A stretch of DNA of 40,389 nucleotides from DAIDKA01 sp049792815 (GCA_049792815.1 JBARBG010000111.1:1-40389); one strand, 5' to 3'. Positions 1-10,540 are shown, counted from the first letter of the stretch. The notes: a model not told the origin generated them from the letters alone. Translations and numbers: made by a program.

Positions 1-1931
<1,931 letters not shown>

Positions 1932-1945
1932 CTAAGGAGTTGTGA

Positions 1946-2275
1946 TCAGGAGTGGCCGATCTTGTCGCGGGTCAGCACCGCGCTCACCAGCTCGTTGAGC
2001 CGCGCGCAGTACTGGGCGACGGGCGGCTCGGCCCGCACCTGGCGGCGCGTGAGATCGGCGCGCACTTCGACCAGGCGCCGCTCGATGCGCTCATCAACGA
2101 TCAGGGAATGGCTCAACAGGGCGCACACGCACGAGGAGATCTCCGCGTCGAGCGCGCGCGCCTCAGTGCCTGCAATCTCCACGCCAACGAGCTCGGACGG
2201 ACAGCCGGCATCCTTGTGCTGACGCCAAAGCCTGGCGAGCTGCATGTGCGTTTCGACCCCTTTCCCCGTGACCAT
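1946..2275 (-). CDS. hypothetical protein, 109 residues
   Basis: I do not recognise this protein. It is small, soluble and mostly helical in composition, with no signal peptide or membrane segment. It has three cysteines in its middle (CPSELVG and SSCVCALL) and a charged stretch, DERIERRLVEVRADLTRRQ, that looks helical. An overlapping ORF on the other strand (1952-2281) has a composition typical of a shadow. The ATG at 2275 has AGGGG seven bases upstream and a good promoter just before it; an internal ATG at 2245 is an alternative start with a weaker, more distant AAGGGG. It lies 98 bp downstream of the diguanylate cyclase gene on the same strand but probably has its own promoter. Coding status is likely rather than certain. 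Confidence 0.6.
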   Translation of the reverse strand: MVTGKGVETHMQLARLWRQHKDAGCPSELVGVEIAGTEARALDAEISSCVCALLSHSLIVDERIERRLVEVRADLTRRQVRAEPPVAQYCARLNELVSAVLTRDKIGHS

Positions 2276-2301
2276 TATTGAACCCCTGCGGGGTGCGGTT
2301 T

Positions 2302-2330
2302 TTTATACTCCCACCGGCAGGTACCCGCAA
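2302..2330 (-). promoter_or_regulatory. candidate sigma-70 promoter for the 109-residue hypothetical gene
   Basis: Read on the minus strand, TTGCGG (bases 2330-2325) and TATAAA (2307-2302) are separated by exactly 17 bases. Transcription would start near 2295, about 20 bases before the ATG at 2275. The match is by eye only. The adjacent run of T on the plus strand (2299-2304) is the complement of the A-rich -10 region. Confidence 0.45.
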
Positions 2331-2373
2331 CGGCTGGGCAGAAGCGGCGCAGCAAAGCCGCCCCAGGGGCGCC

Positions 2374-4692
2374 TCAGGCGGCGATCGGCAAGGGCTTGGG
2401 CCTGCCAATGGCATAGCCTTGCAGGAAGTCGACGCCGATGCGGCGTACCACATCCGCGGCGGAGGATTCCTCGACCTGCTCGGCGATCACCTTGAACTTC
2501 AACGAGCGCGCAAGTTTGATCATGGCCGCGACCATCGCCTGATTCACGGTGTCGCGCGCCAGGTTCTTGGTCAGCGAGCCGTCAATCTTCAGGTAGTCCA
2601 GCGGCAGGTTTCTGAGATTGGAGAACGAGGCGACGCCGGATCCGAAATCATCGATCGCGAACTGGCAGCCCATGCCATGCAGGACGCCGACGAAGCGGCG
2701 CGCGTGTTCGAGGTTGGCAATGACCGCGGCCTCGCTGATCTCAAAGCAGATCTGCGTCGGCAAGGCACCAGTGCGATCCAGGCACTCCACGACGAACTCG
2801 AGGAACTGCGGATCACCCAGGGTCTGCGCCGAGATGTTGATCGCGATGCTGTGGCGATCGGTGAGTGGGATCACGCCGCGTCCCACCGCGGTGAAGGTGG
2901 TCTGCACCACCCATCGGTCGACCAGCCGCATGAGCTTGTGGCGTTCCGCGGCGCGCATGAACTCCGCCGGCAGTATTTCGTTGCCGGATTCATCGGTCAT
3001 GCGTACCAGCACTTCCATGCGCGGCCCGGTGCCATCATCGGCATAGGCGGGCACGATGGCCTGCTGATACAGCTGGAAGCGGTTCTCCTTGAGCGCGCTT
3101 TGCAGGCGCTGCAGCCACATGATTTCGCCGGTCTGGCGCGCCCTGGCCTCATCGCGCGCGGAGTACACCGCGACCCGGCCGGCGCCCTCCTTCTTCGCGA
3201 CGTAGCAGGCGGCATCGGCGGCCGCCAGCAGTTCTTCCATGGTACCGCTTTCACGCGAGATCTCGACCAGGCCGACGGACACGCCGATATTGAACAGCTT
3301 GTCCTTCCAGATGAAGCGGTAGTCGCCCACTGCGCGGCAGACATCGTCGGCGATCTGCCGGGCTTTCTCCAACGGGCAGCCGACCAGCAGCATGCCGAAT
3401 TCATCACCACCGAGGCGGCCGACGAAATCGCTGTCGCGAACCGCGTCACGCAGCAGTTTCGCCACTTCGCGCAGCATGCTGTCGCCGGCCAGGTGGCCGC
3501 TGGTGTCGTTGACGGTCTTGAAGCGATCCAGGTCCAGGTAACACAGCATGTGATGCCCGTCGCCGCGGTGCCCGCTCTCGATGGCCTCGGACACGCGCCG
3601 TTCGAACTCGCCGCGGTTGATGAGGCCGGTGAGCGCATCGTGCGTCGCCTGATAGGACATCTGCCGGCTGATGCCGCGCTGTTCGGTGACATCGCGCAAC
3701 AGCAGCACGGTGCCGGTGACGTCAAGTTGCGCCGATCTGATCGGCGCGGTGGAGATCTCGACCGCACTCTCGGCGCCACTGCGATGCGAGAGCAGCACCG
3801 CACGGCGGCTGCTGACGCCGGGTTCACCGGCGGGCAGCGCAATGGATGTGCCAAGCGCGCGGTTCTGGTCTTCATCCTCCACCAGTTCGACGATCTCCGA
3901 CAGTGATTTGCCCACCGCGAAATCGGCATTGGTACCGGTGAGCGTCGCCGCGGCCGAATTCATGAATTCGATGACCCCGGCCTCATCGGTGGTGACGATC
4001 GCATCACTCAGGGACTCCAGCGCGCGCGCGCGCCGGGCATCGCGGCGCAGCTGCTGCTCGTCCTCGGGCGACAACGCACGCAGCGTCTGTACCGTCTGGG
4101 TGGGAATGATCTCCACGCCGGTCACCAGCAGGGCCGGGACGCCGTCGTAGTCTATGACCGCCGAGGTGATCTCAAGGCGCGCCACCTGACCGCTGGCGCT
4201 GGCCATCTCGATTTCATAGCGCTCGGCGGCGGGCTCGCCGGCCAGGCGATGCGCAATGTTCTCATTGACCAGCTCGGCATATTCGGGTGGCACCAGATCG
4301 CCCAAGCGCCGACCGATCAGGGCTTCGCGCTCCACGCCCATGAGACTGGCGAACTGCCGGTTGGCGTGCAGTATGGTGTCGCGGTGGACCAGCACGGCCT
4401 CATGGATGCGATCACCGAGCTCGGCGAACAGGCGCGGCGTGCCACGATCGCGCTCCGGACCCGCGGTCGCGCGTGTCAGCAGATGATTGATCGCGGTCGC
4501 CAGCAGCGACACTTCGGCGCCGTCTTCGGATACCTCGACGCGGCCACTCATGCGTCCGCCGATGGCGATTCGCTGCACTTGCTGCGACACTTCGTCAACC
4601 GCCAGCAGCGCCCGGCGCTGCAGCAGGTACATCACCGCGAGCAGGGCCGATATCAAGCCAAGTAGCACGCACGAAAGACCGACAATGGTCAT
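2374..4692 (-). CDS. membrane-anchored PAS-PAS-GGDEF-EAL cyclic-di-GMP signalling protein
   Basis: Predicted bifunctional c-di-GMP enzyme of 772 residues. A single N-terminal membrane helix (about residues 3-23) leads into a HAMP-like linker. Two PAS-type sensor domains follow (about 95-195 and 222-340), then GGDEF (about 345-510) and EAL (about 525-770). The cyclase motif is intact, G428-G-D-E-F432. The product-inhibition I-site RxxD is present (R419-D-S-D422), exactly five residues before it. In the EAL domain the signature is E560-V-L. NISAQ, FEISE, the DDFGSG loop, LKID and IAEQVE keep the metal and catalytic acidic positions, so phosphodiesterase activity is plausible; Gln replaces the usual Gly in IAEGVE. 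The start at 4692 has AGGGGA five bases upstream. It is divergent from the methyltransferase gene across a 174-bp gap (4693-4866) in which I see no clear promoter. Which activity dominates cannot be told from sequence. Confidence 0.93.
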   Translation of the reverse strand: MTIVGLSCVLLGLISALLAVMYLLQRRALLAVDEVSQQVQRIAIGGRMSGRVEVSEDGAEVSLLATAINHLLTRATAGPERDRGTPRLFAELGDRIHEAVLVHRDTILHANRQFASLMGVEREALIGRRLGDLVPPEYAELVNENIAHRLAGEPAAERYEIEMASASGQVARLEITSAVIDYDGVPALLVTGVEIIPTQTVQTLRALSPEDEQQLRRDARRARALESLSDAIVTTDEAGVIEFMNSAAATLTGTNADFAVGKSLSEIVELVEDEDQNRALGTSIALPAGEPGVSSRRAVLLSHRSGAESAVEISTAPIRSAQLDVTGTVLLLRDVTEQRGISRQMSYQATHDALTGLINRGEFERRVSEAIESGHRGDGHHMLCYLDLDRFKTVNDTSGHLAGDSMLREVAKLLRDAVRDSDFVGRLGGDEFGMLLVGCPLEKARQIADDVCRAVGDYRFIWKDKLFNIGVSVGLVEISRESGTMEELLAAADAACYVAKKEGAGRVAVYSARDEARARQTGEIMWLQRLQSALKENRFQLYQQAIVPAYADDGTGPRMEVLVRMTDESGNEILPAEFMRAAERHKLMRLVDRWVVQTTFTAVGRGVIPLTDRHSIAINISAQTLGDPQFLEFVVECLDRTGALPTQICFEISEAAVIANLEHARRFVGVLHGMGCQFAIDDFGSGVASFSNLRNLPLDYLKIDGSLTKNLARDTVNQAMVAAMIKLARSLKFKVIAEQVEESSAADVVRRIGVDFLQGYAIGRPKPLPIAA

Positions 4693-4866
4693 GTTTCCCC
4701 TAGTCTTTTGGGTCGGCGCGTTGAGTTTGTTTTCTCGCGCCCTAGGTCCTTAGGATCCCTTCCCTGGCAGCATAACGCAGGAATACCCTGATGCCGCGCG
4801 CATTCACCATATCCATCTTCTTCCGGGCCGGATAACATAATGGCCCGCAGACGGAGTTGATCGACA

Positions 4867-5553
4867 ATGCAGTCCGAACTTGCCCGCGAACAAATGATTG
4901 AACAGCAGGTGCGCGCGGTCGACGTTCTTGATGAACGCGTGCTCACCACCTTGCGCAAGGTGCCGCGGGAACAGTTTGTGCCCGCCAAAGTCAAATACCT
5001 GGCATTTGCGGATACCGAGATTCCCTTGCTGCATGGCCAGCACATGCTGCGTCCCAGTCTGGTCGGCAAGATTCTGCAGGCCCTGGAACTGAAGGGTACC
5101 GAACGGGTTCTCGAAGTCGGCACCGGTAGCGGCTTCATGACGGCCTGCCTGGCCATCAATGCCGCCACGGTACGCAGCGTCGAACTGTATCCGGACCTGG
5201 CAGACCTGGCGCGCGCGAACCTGCGCAGTGCCGGCATCCGCAACGCCGAGGTCATCACCGCGGATGCCGCCTCGGATGAGGTCGCCTCACCGGCCGGTCG
5301 TGCCGCGGGCAGCCCGTTTGGCGGCCTGTACGATGTCGTGGTGCTGACCTGCGCCATGCCCCTGCCCGATGAGCGTTTCCGCACCCTGCTGACCCAGGGC
5401 GGACGCATGTTCGTGATCGTGGGCGAGCCGCCGGTGCAGCAAGCGCGGCTGCTGCGGCGCATGGGCGATCAGGAATGGCAGCGGACCGTGCTGTTTGAAA
5501 CCTGCATCGATCCTTTGATCAACGCGCGCCGCGCCCCGGCGTTCACCTTCTAG
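4867..5553 (+). CDS. protein-L-isoaspartate O-methyltransferase family paralogue, catalytic motif degenerate
   Basis: SAM-dependent methyltransferase fold of the PCMT family, 228 residues. The SAM-binding motif VLEVGTGSGF (81-90) is intact, and the N-terminal half aligns with Pcm (VPREQFVP, then IPLLHGQ). The family's catalytic loop, normally GQTISQPY, reads GQHMLRPS here, which puts Leu61 at the catalytic Ser. The downstream GDG motif is replaced by ADA, followed by an Ala/Gly-rich insertion before YDVVVL. True isoaspartyl repair is therefore doubtful; methylation of another substrate or a non-catalytic role is possible. It is followed after 7 bp by a rhodanese gene and then tolC. From memory, this grouping recurs in Xanthomonadales. 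A GGAG lies about ten bases before the ATG. Confidence 0.85.
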   Translation: MQSELAREQMIEQQVRAVDVLDERVLTTLRKVPREQFVPAKVKYLAFADTEIPLLHGQHMLRPSLVGKILQALELKGTERVLEVGTGSGFMTACLAINAATVRSVELYPDLADLARANLRSAGIRNAEVITADAASDEVASPAGRAAGSPFGGLYDVVVLTCAMPLPDERFRTLLTQGGRMFVIVGEPPVQQARLLRRMGDQEWQRTVLFETCIDPLINARRAPAFTF

Positions 5554-5560
5554 GGCGGCC

Positions 5561-5896
5561 ATGACGAGCCGGCAAGACGTCCCGGAAATCACCCCGGCAG
5601 CCCTGAAGGCTCTGCTCGACTCCCCGCGGCCGCCGCTGGTCCTCGACGTACGCGAGAACTGGGAGCGCGCGGCGGCGAGGCTCCCGGACACCGTGGATAT
5701 TCCCATGACGCAGATCCCGCAACGTCTGGCCGAACTGCCCCGTGACCGGGACATCGTGGTGATGTGCCACGGCGGTGTACGCAGTTTGAAAGTGGCGCGG
5801 TTCCTCGCGCAAAGCGGTTTCAACCAGGTCGCCAACCTTGCTGGCGGCATCCACGCCTGGGCCTGCGACGTGGATCCGAGTACCGGGACTTACTGA
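5561..5896 (+). CDS. single-domain rhodanese-like sulfurtransferase
   Basis: A 111-residue single rhodanese domain, predicted cytoplasmic since there is no signal peptide. It has the LVLDVRENWE entry motif (about 26-35) and the active-site loop C69-H-G-G-V-R-S, a six-residue loop of the GlpE/single-domain type with the persulfide-forming Cys present. It ends in GGIHAWACDVDPSTGTY, the usual C-terminus of this subfamily. It could carry sulfane sulfur from thiosulfate or another donor; the acceptor is unknown. The ATG at 5561 follows the methyltransferase stop by 7 bp with AGGG just upstream, so the two genes are probably co-transcribed. The next 138 bases up to tolC hold a possible -10 (TATAGT at 5977-5982) but no convincing -35. 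Confidence 0.9.
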   Translation: MTSRQDVPEITPAALKALLDSPRPPLVLDVRENWERAAARLPDTVDIPMTQIPQRLAELPRDRDIVVMCHGGVRSLKVARFLAQSGFNQVANLAGGIHAWACDVDPSTGTY

Positions 5897-6034
5897 ACCC
5901 CAAGGCTGCCTCGGCACTCTGAATAGGCCGTACGAGCCACGGCCAAGGGCGGCTGTTCAACCGCACTGGCACCTGATATAGTGAAGTACAACACCAAAGT
6001 AACGCGGCGTAAGACGATGAAAGACAAGGGAAAT

Positions 6035-7450
6035 ATGAAGTGCGCATTCGTTGCTGCGTGGGTTTCGCTGGCCCTGGTAGGTGCGGCGCACGCCAGTGAC
6101 CTGGTCCAGGTCTTTGATGATGCCGTACAGTTCGACCCGCAGATCCACGAAGCCGATGCCACGCGGATGGCGGCCCGGGAAAGCTCGCCGCAGGCTCTGG
6201 CGGCGCTGTTGCCGCAGCTCTCTGGCAACGGCTCGCTCTCGCGCACGCGCTCGCAAACCAATTCGGTGGAACCCTTTCCGAACCCGGCCAATCCGGCCGA
6301 ACTGCTGCCGCTGCCGTTTTCCGTCAACGGCTACACCGACGAGCGCCAGTACGCCGTGCAACTGCAACAAAGTGTGTTCTCCTGGGCGAACTGGAAAACC
6401 CTGAGCCGGGCGCACAAGCAGGTGGCGCAGGCCGAAGCCGATTACAAGGCGGCCCAGGAGAGCCTGATCCAGCGCGTCGCCACGGCCTACTTCAATGTGC
6501 TGGCGGCCCAGGACACCGTCGATGCCGACCAGGCTGCCCTGACAGCGGTTTCCCAGCAGCTCGAGCAGGCCAACAAGCGCTACGACGTGGGCCTGATCCC
6601 GATCACCGATGTGAAGGAAGCCCAGGCCGCGCATGATGCGGACGCGGCTGCGGTGATCGAAGCCAAGCGCCAGCTGGCCAGCGTCCAGCAGGCGTTGCGC
6701 GAAATCACCAACCAGGACTATCAGACGCTGGCCAAGCCGGGCGAGGCCATGGCGCTCAACCCACCGCAGCCGGCCGATATAGATCACTGGGTACAGGTCA
6801 GCATGGACCAGAACCTGTCGTTGCTTTCCAGCCGCCTCGCGGCGGATGTGGCGCGCGAGTCGGTGGAGATCAGCCGGTCCGGTCATCTGCCCACCCTGTC
6901 CATCACCGGCCAGCGCGGCGTGCAGAACGAGGAAATCAATCAGAATGAAGCCTTCGGTGGCCCACCGGCGAATATCCGCTACCCGCAGTCCTCGAACAGC
7001 AACGAAATCCAGCTGCAGGTCACCGTGCCGCTGTTCAGCGGTGGACTGACTCAGTCCCAGGTCCGCCAGGCGCAGTACACGTGGATTGCCGCCAAGGACC
7101 ATGTACAGCTGATCTCGCGCCAGACCGAGCATCTGGCACGCGATTCCTTCAACGGCCTGCTCAGCAAGATCCAGCAGGTGAACGCCTTGCGCCAGGGCCT
7201 GGAGTCGGCACAAGTCGCGCTGCAGGCGACCGAAGCCGGGTATGAGGTGGGCACGCGTACGGAAGTTGAAGTGCTGCAGGGACGCCAAAGCCTGGTGCAG
7301 GCACAGGTCAGCTACTGGCAGTCGCGCTACGACTACTTGAACGACGTTATCGCGCTACGTCTTGCGGCGGGATCGCTCAACCGGGACACGCTGCTGGAGA
7401 TCAACAAATCACTCACCGCACTCATGGGCAGCCCGCCCTCCCAGCCCTAG
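6035..7450 (+). CDS. tolC: TolC-family outer-membrane channel protein
   Basis: Outer-membrane exit duct for type I secretion and RND/MFS efflux pumps. From the ATG at 6035 the product is 471 residues: a signal peptide with cleavage expected after AAHA, then two outer-membrane-efflux repeats. The halves share the expected pattern, for example ATAYFNVLAAQDTVDADQAAL and RYDVGLIPITDVKEAQA in the first and QATEAGYEVGTRTEVEVLQG in the second. The frame is open to a GTG at 5981, but that start overlaps a possible -10 box and would put charged residues before the signal peptide. The ATG at 6035 has AAGGG four bases upstream, a slightly short spacing; the ATG at 6017 has no Shine-Dalgarno. It converges on waaA with one base between the stop codons. 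Confidence 0.93.
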   Translation: MKCAFVAAWVSLALVGAAHASDLVQVFDDAVQFDPQIHEADATRMAARESSPQALAALLPQLSGNGSLSRTRSQTNSVEPFPNPANPAELLPLPFSVNGYTDERQYAVQLQQSVFSWANWKTLSRAHKQVAQAEADYKAAQESLIQRVATAYFNVLAAQDTVDADQAALTAVSQQLEQANKRYDVGLIPITDVKEAQAAHDADAAAVIEAKRQLASVQQALREITNQDYQTLAKPGEAMALNPPQPADIDHWVQVSMDQNLSLLSSRLAADVARESVEISRSGHLPTLSITGQRGVQNEEINQNEAFGGPPANIRYPQSSNSNEIQLQVTVPLFSGGLTQSQVRQAQYTWIAAKDHVQLISRQTEHLARDSFNGLLSKIQQVNALRQGLESAQVALQATEAGYEVGTRTEVEVLQGRQSLVQAQVSYWQSRYDYLNDVIALRLAAGSLNRDTLLEINKSLTALMGSPPSQP

Positions 7451-7451
7451 G

Positions 7452-8699
7452 CTAAAACGCCGGCAGCAGCGCCATGACCCGCGCGCACGCACCGCGCCCC
7501 TCGCTGACCACCTGCAGCGCCTGCGCGCCCATGCGTTGCCGAGCCTCGGCATCGCGCAGCAGCTCGGTCACGGCGCGGCCCAGTTCAGCGGCATTGCCGA
7601 CCACTCGCACCGCCTGCACCGCCTTCAGCGCCTGCAGGACTTCGCGTGCGTTGGCGTGGCTGGGCCCCGTGACTATGGGGCGCGCGAGCGCCGCCGGCTC
7701 CAGCAGATTGTGGCCCCCCACCGCCACCAGGCTGCCACCGACAAAGGCCACGTCGCCGGCTGCATAGAAGTCCAGCAACAGTCCCATCGCATCCACGAGC
7801 AGTACCTGTGTTGCATCGGTCACCGGGTCGGCGCGCGACTGCCGCGCAACGGCGACCTGCTCGCGCCGCAGCCACTCGGCGACCGCCTCGAAGCGCCGTG
7901 GATGCCGCGGCACCAGCACCAGCAGCGCCTGCGGATGCGCCGCGCGCACCGCGCGATGGGCGCTGAGGACCTGCTGCTCTTCGATTTCATGAGTGCTGCC
8001 CGCCACCCACACCGGTCGCCCGGGCGCAAGCTGCGCGCGCAGCCGCGAGCCGTTCTCCAAGACGCTGTCCGGCACGGCCAGATCGGCCTTGAGATTGCCG
8101 GTCACCGCTATGCGCCGCAGCGGCACACCCAGCGCGGCGAAGCGCTGCGCATCGGCCTGCGTCTGCGCGGCGACCTGCACGACCCCGGCCAGCGCTTCGC
8201 GCAGGGCGCGACCGAGCCGGCGGTAGCGGCGTGCCGAGCGCTCCGAGAGGCGCGCACTGGCCAGCACCAGCGGCACGCCCGCCGCGCCGCAGGCGCGAAA
8301 CAGATTCGGCCAGATTTCCGTCTCCAGCACGATGGCCAGACGCGGCCGTACGCGCTCCATGAAGCGCCGCACCGCGCCGGGCAGGTCCAGCGGTACGTAG
8401 CGCACCGCCACTCCTGATGCGGCAAACAGCGATTGCGCCCGCGCCAGTCCCGCCGCCGTGGTGGCCGTGACAAGCAGCGGCAATTGCGCATCACGCGCGC
8501 GCAGCGCCGTCACCAGTATCGCCGCCGCCTGTACCTCGCCGACCGATGCGGCATGCAGCCACACCGGCGCCGGCAGCGGCCCGCCCAGCCCGAAACGCTG
8601 ACCCAGGCCGCGCCAGTATCCGGGCTCGCGCCGGCCGCGCCACCACAGGGCCGCCAGATAGAACGGAGCGAGCAGATAGGACGTGAGTCTTAAAATCAC
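7452..8699 (-). CDS. waaA: 3-deoxy-D-manno-octulosonic acid (Kdo) transferase
   Basis: Transfers Kdo from CMP-Kdo to lipid IVA at the inner face of the inner membrane, the first step of LPS core assembly. Length is 415 residues, close to the family's roughly 425. Conserved blocks are the N-terminal anchor helix followed by WRGRREPGYWRGLGQRFG, then WLHAASVGEV, LVTATTAAGL, IVLETEIWPNLF and GGSLVAVGGHNLLEPAALA. The start is a GTG at 8699 that overlaps the TGA of kdkA in GTGA, so translation is probably coupled. No strong Shine-Dalgarno is visible. With a Kdo kinase immediately upstream, a monofunctional enzyme adding one Kdo that is then phosphorylated is likely, as known in Haemophilus; that is inference from context. 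Confidence 0.96.
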   Translation of the reverse strand: MILRLTSYLLAPFYLAALWWRGRREPGYWRGLGQRFGLGGPLPAPVWLHAASVGEVQAAAILVTALRARDAQLPLLVTATTAAGLARAQSLFAASGVAVRYVPLDLPGAVRRFMERVRPRLAIVLETEIWPNLFRACGAAGVPLVLASARLSERSARRYRRLGRALREALAGVVQVAAQTQADAQRFAALGVPLRRIAVTGNLKADLAVPDSVLENGSRLRAQLAPGRPVWVAGSTHEIEEQQVLSAHRAVRAAHPQALLVLVPRHPRRFEAVAEWLRREQVAVARQSRADPVTDATQVLLVDAMGLLLDFYAAGDVAFVGGSLVAVGGHNLLEPAALARPIVTGPSHANAREVLQALKAVQAVRVVGNAAELGRAVTELLRDAEARQRMGAQALQVVSEGRGACARVMALLPAF

Positions 8700-9478
8700 G
8701 AAACTTGCGGCGCCGGCGGCTGCTGGTAGCCGTCGAGCAATCCATGCCAGTCATCTTCCGTGAACCGCTCAGCGGGCAGTTCCCAGGTGATCTTTTCCAA
8801 GGAGCGCCGCAAACGCACCAGATTTGCGTCCTGCCAGAAACCCGGCTTGCGCAAACTGCCGCGATCGAAGTCGATCAGGTAGACACGCCCGTGCGGGTCG
8901 TCGCCTGGCGGGCTCGCGCTCTTGCCGATCAGAATATTGTGGGCATTCAAGTCGGCGTGGCACACACCCAGTTCATGGAAGCGCCGCAGGCAGCGCCCGA
9001 TGGCGATCCAGGTCAGAATCGACAGCGCTGCGCCATCCAGCGCCTGGGCCAGCGACCACACATCCAGCAGGCGCTCGGTAATGATGTCGCCGCGATACCC
9101 GAAACCGTGCTTGCGGTAGCGCGCCGCGATCGGCGCCGGCACCGGCAGACCGGCGCGGTGCAGATGGTAGGTGAGCTGCCATTCGGCAAAGGAGCGGGTG
9201 TCCTCCTCGCCACGCCACCAGTACTGGTCGCGCGACAGGCCGCTGACCAGGCCGCCGCGCCGATAATGCCGCAACACCCAGGCATGGTTCTGTACGCTCA
9301 GAAACCAGGCCGTGCCGCGGCCGCGCGCTTCACCCACGACCTGGCCGCGACTCGCGAGCAGCACGGGATCAAAGCTTTCGGTGGACAAATTGCCCGCGCG
9401 AGAAGCGTCGTATAGCATGGCGCCGCCGGCAATCACCTTGCGCCGGACCTCTGATCCCAGCGGCCATTTTCGATTCAC
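8696..9478 (-). CDS. kdkA: 3-deoxy-D-manno-octulosonic acid kinase
   Basis: ATP-dependent kinase that phosphorylates O-4 of the lipid A-proximal Kdo. The 260 residues carry the protein-kinase-like catalytic loop H174-A-D-L-N-A-H-N181 and the metal-binding IDFDRG (202-207), both diagnostic of KdkA/InaA-type kinases. FHELGVCHADLNAHN matches the family consensus closely. The start is taken as GTG at 9478 with GGAG five bases upstream. That leaves only 9 bp to the divergent ATG of the GT9 gene. An ATG at 9418 would give a protein 20 residues shorter and more room for a promoter, but it would remove sequence that family members usually have. It overlaps waaA by 4 nt. Confidence 0.93.
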   Translation of the reverse strand: MNRKWPLGSEVRRKVIAGGAMLYDASRAGNLSTESFDPVLLASRGQVVGEARGRGTAWFLSVQNHAWVLRHYRRGGLVSGLSRDQYWWRGEEDTRSFAEWQLTYHLHRAGLPVPAPIAARYRKHGFGYRGDIITERLLDVWSLAQALDGAALSILTWIAIGRCLRRFHELGVCHADLNAHNILIGKSASPPGDDPHGRVYLIDFDRGSLRKPGFWQDANLVRLRRSLEKITWELPAERFTEDDWHGLLDGYQQPPAPQVS

Positions 9479-9487
9479 ACGCGCTCC

Positions 9488-10540
9488 ATGCCGAGTCTCA
9501 ACTCGACGCCGCAGAACATCTGCATACTACGACTCTCGGCCATTGGTGATACCTGCCATGTGCTGCCCGTGCTGCGCACCCTGCAGCACGCCTGGCCCGA
9601 CGCCCGCTTCACCTGGGTGATCGGGTCGCTGGAGTCAACTCTGCTGGGCGCGCTGCCCGAGGTTGAGTTTATCACCGTCGCCAAGCGCGCCAGCCGCGCC
9701 CAGCGCCTGGCGCTGTCCCGTAGCCTGCGGGCCCGGCGCTTCGATGTGCTGCTGCACATGCAGCTGGCGCTGCGGGCGAGTCTGATCGCCAGGCAGATCC
9801 GGGCGCCGATCAAACTCGGATTTGATTGGCCGCGCGCCCGGGAACTGCAGTGGCTGTTCACCAACCGGCGCATCGCGGCGCGCGCGCGCGAGCACGTCCT
9901 TGACAGTTTTTTTGGTTTCGCCGCCGCCCTCGGCGTAAACGAGCGCGTGCTGCGCTGGGACCCGCCGATCCCGGAAAGCGCCCGGGCGGCTGCCGCCGCT
10001 GTGATCCCCGACGCAGTGCGCACGCTCATCATCAGTCCCTGCTCAAGCCATGCGCGGCGCAACTGGAGCGCCGCAGGCTACGCCGCGGTGGCCGATCATG
10101 CCGCCCGGGTCCACGGCCTGCAGGTATTGCTGTGTGGCGCCCCCAGCGCCGCGGAGCGGGAGATGGGTGCGGCAATCGAGCGCCATGCGCGCGAGCCGCT
10201 GCACAATCGCATCGGCGCGGACACTCTGCCGCAGCTGCAGGCATTGCTGGCGCGCGCGTCGGTGCTGCTGAGCCCGGATTCAGGTCCGGTGCACATGGCG
10301 ACCATGGTCGGGACTCCCGTCATCGGCCTGTACGCGGCCACCAACCCCGCCCGCAGCGGCCCCTACCTCTCCCGCGAGTGGTGCGTGGACGCTTTTGCCG
10401 AGGCTGCGCAGCGCTTCCGCGGGCGCAGCGTCGCGCAACTGCCGTGGGCCACGAAGATCGAAGTCCCGGGGGTCATGGACCTCATCGAGGTGCCACAGGT
10501 CACCGCGAAGCTCGACGCCTTGCTAGGATCTGTGCCATGA
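9488..10540 (+). CDS. glycosyltransferase family 9 (heptosyltransferase-type) protein
   Basis: Predicted ADP-heptose-dependent LPS core glycosyltransferase acting on the cytoplasmic side of the inner membrane, 350 residues. The N-terminal GT-B half begins with ICILRLSAIGDTCHVLPVL (11-29), the GT9 signature. The C-terminal nucleotide-sugar half has ISPCSSHARRNW, then S262-P-D-S-G-P-V-H-M270 and GTPVIGLYAATNP. Sequence alone does not separate WaaC-like from WaaF-like activity, so no symbol is given. Divergent from kdkA with 9 bp between starts and no Shine-Dalgarno, so an upstream promoter inside kdkA or weak initiation must be assumed. Its stop overlaps the next gene by ATGA. Confidence 0.9.
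   Translation: MPSLNSTPQNICILRLSAIGDTCHVLPVLRTLQHAWPDARFTWVIGSLESTLLGALPEVEFITVAKRASRAQRLALSRSLRARRFDVLLHMQLALRASLIARQIRAPIKLGFDWPRARELQWLFTNRRIAARAREHVLDSFFGFAAALGVNERVLRWDPPIPESARAAAAAVIPDAVRTLIISPCSSHARRNWSAAGYAAVADHAARVHGLQVLLCGAPSAAEREMGAAIERHAREPLHNRIGADTLPQLQALLARASVLLSPDSGPVHMATMVGTPVIGLYAATNPARSGPYLSREWCVDAFAEAAQRFRGRSVAQLPWATKIEVPGVMDLIEVPQVTAKLDALLGSVP

Noticed and set aside
2281..2304. ACCCC-TGC-GGGGT hairpin followed by a T run on the plus strand as a terminator
   Set aside because: No plus-strand gene ends nearby (hppA ends 350 bases earlier, with an opposite gene between). The T run is better explained as the complement of an A-rich -10 region.
5981..6034. Upstream GTG (5981) or ATG (6017) as the tolC start
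   Set aside because: The GTG overlaps a possible -10 box and both would place a charged stretch before a complete signal peptide.
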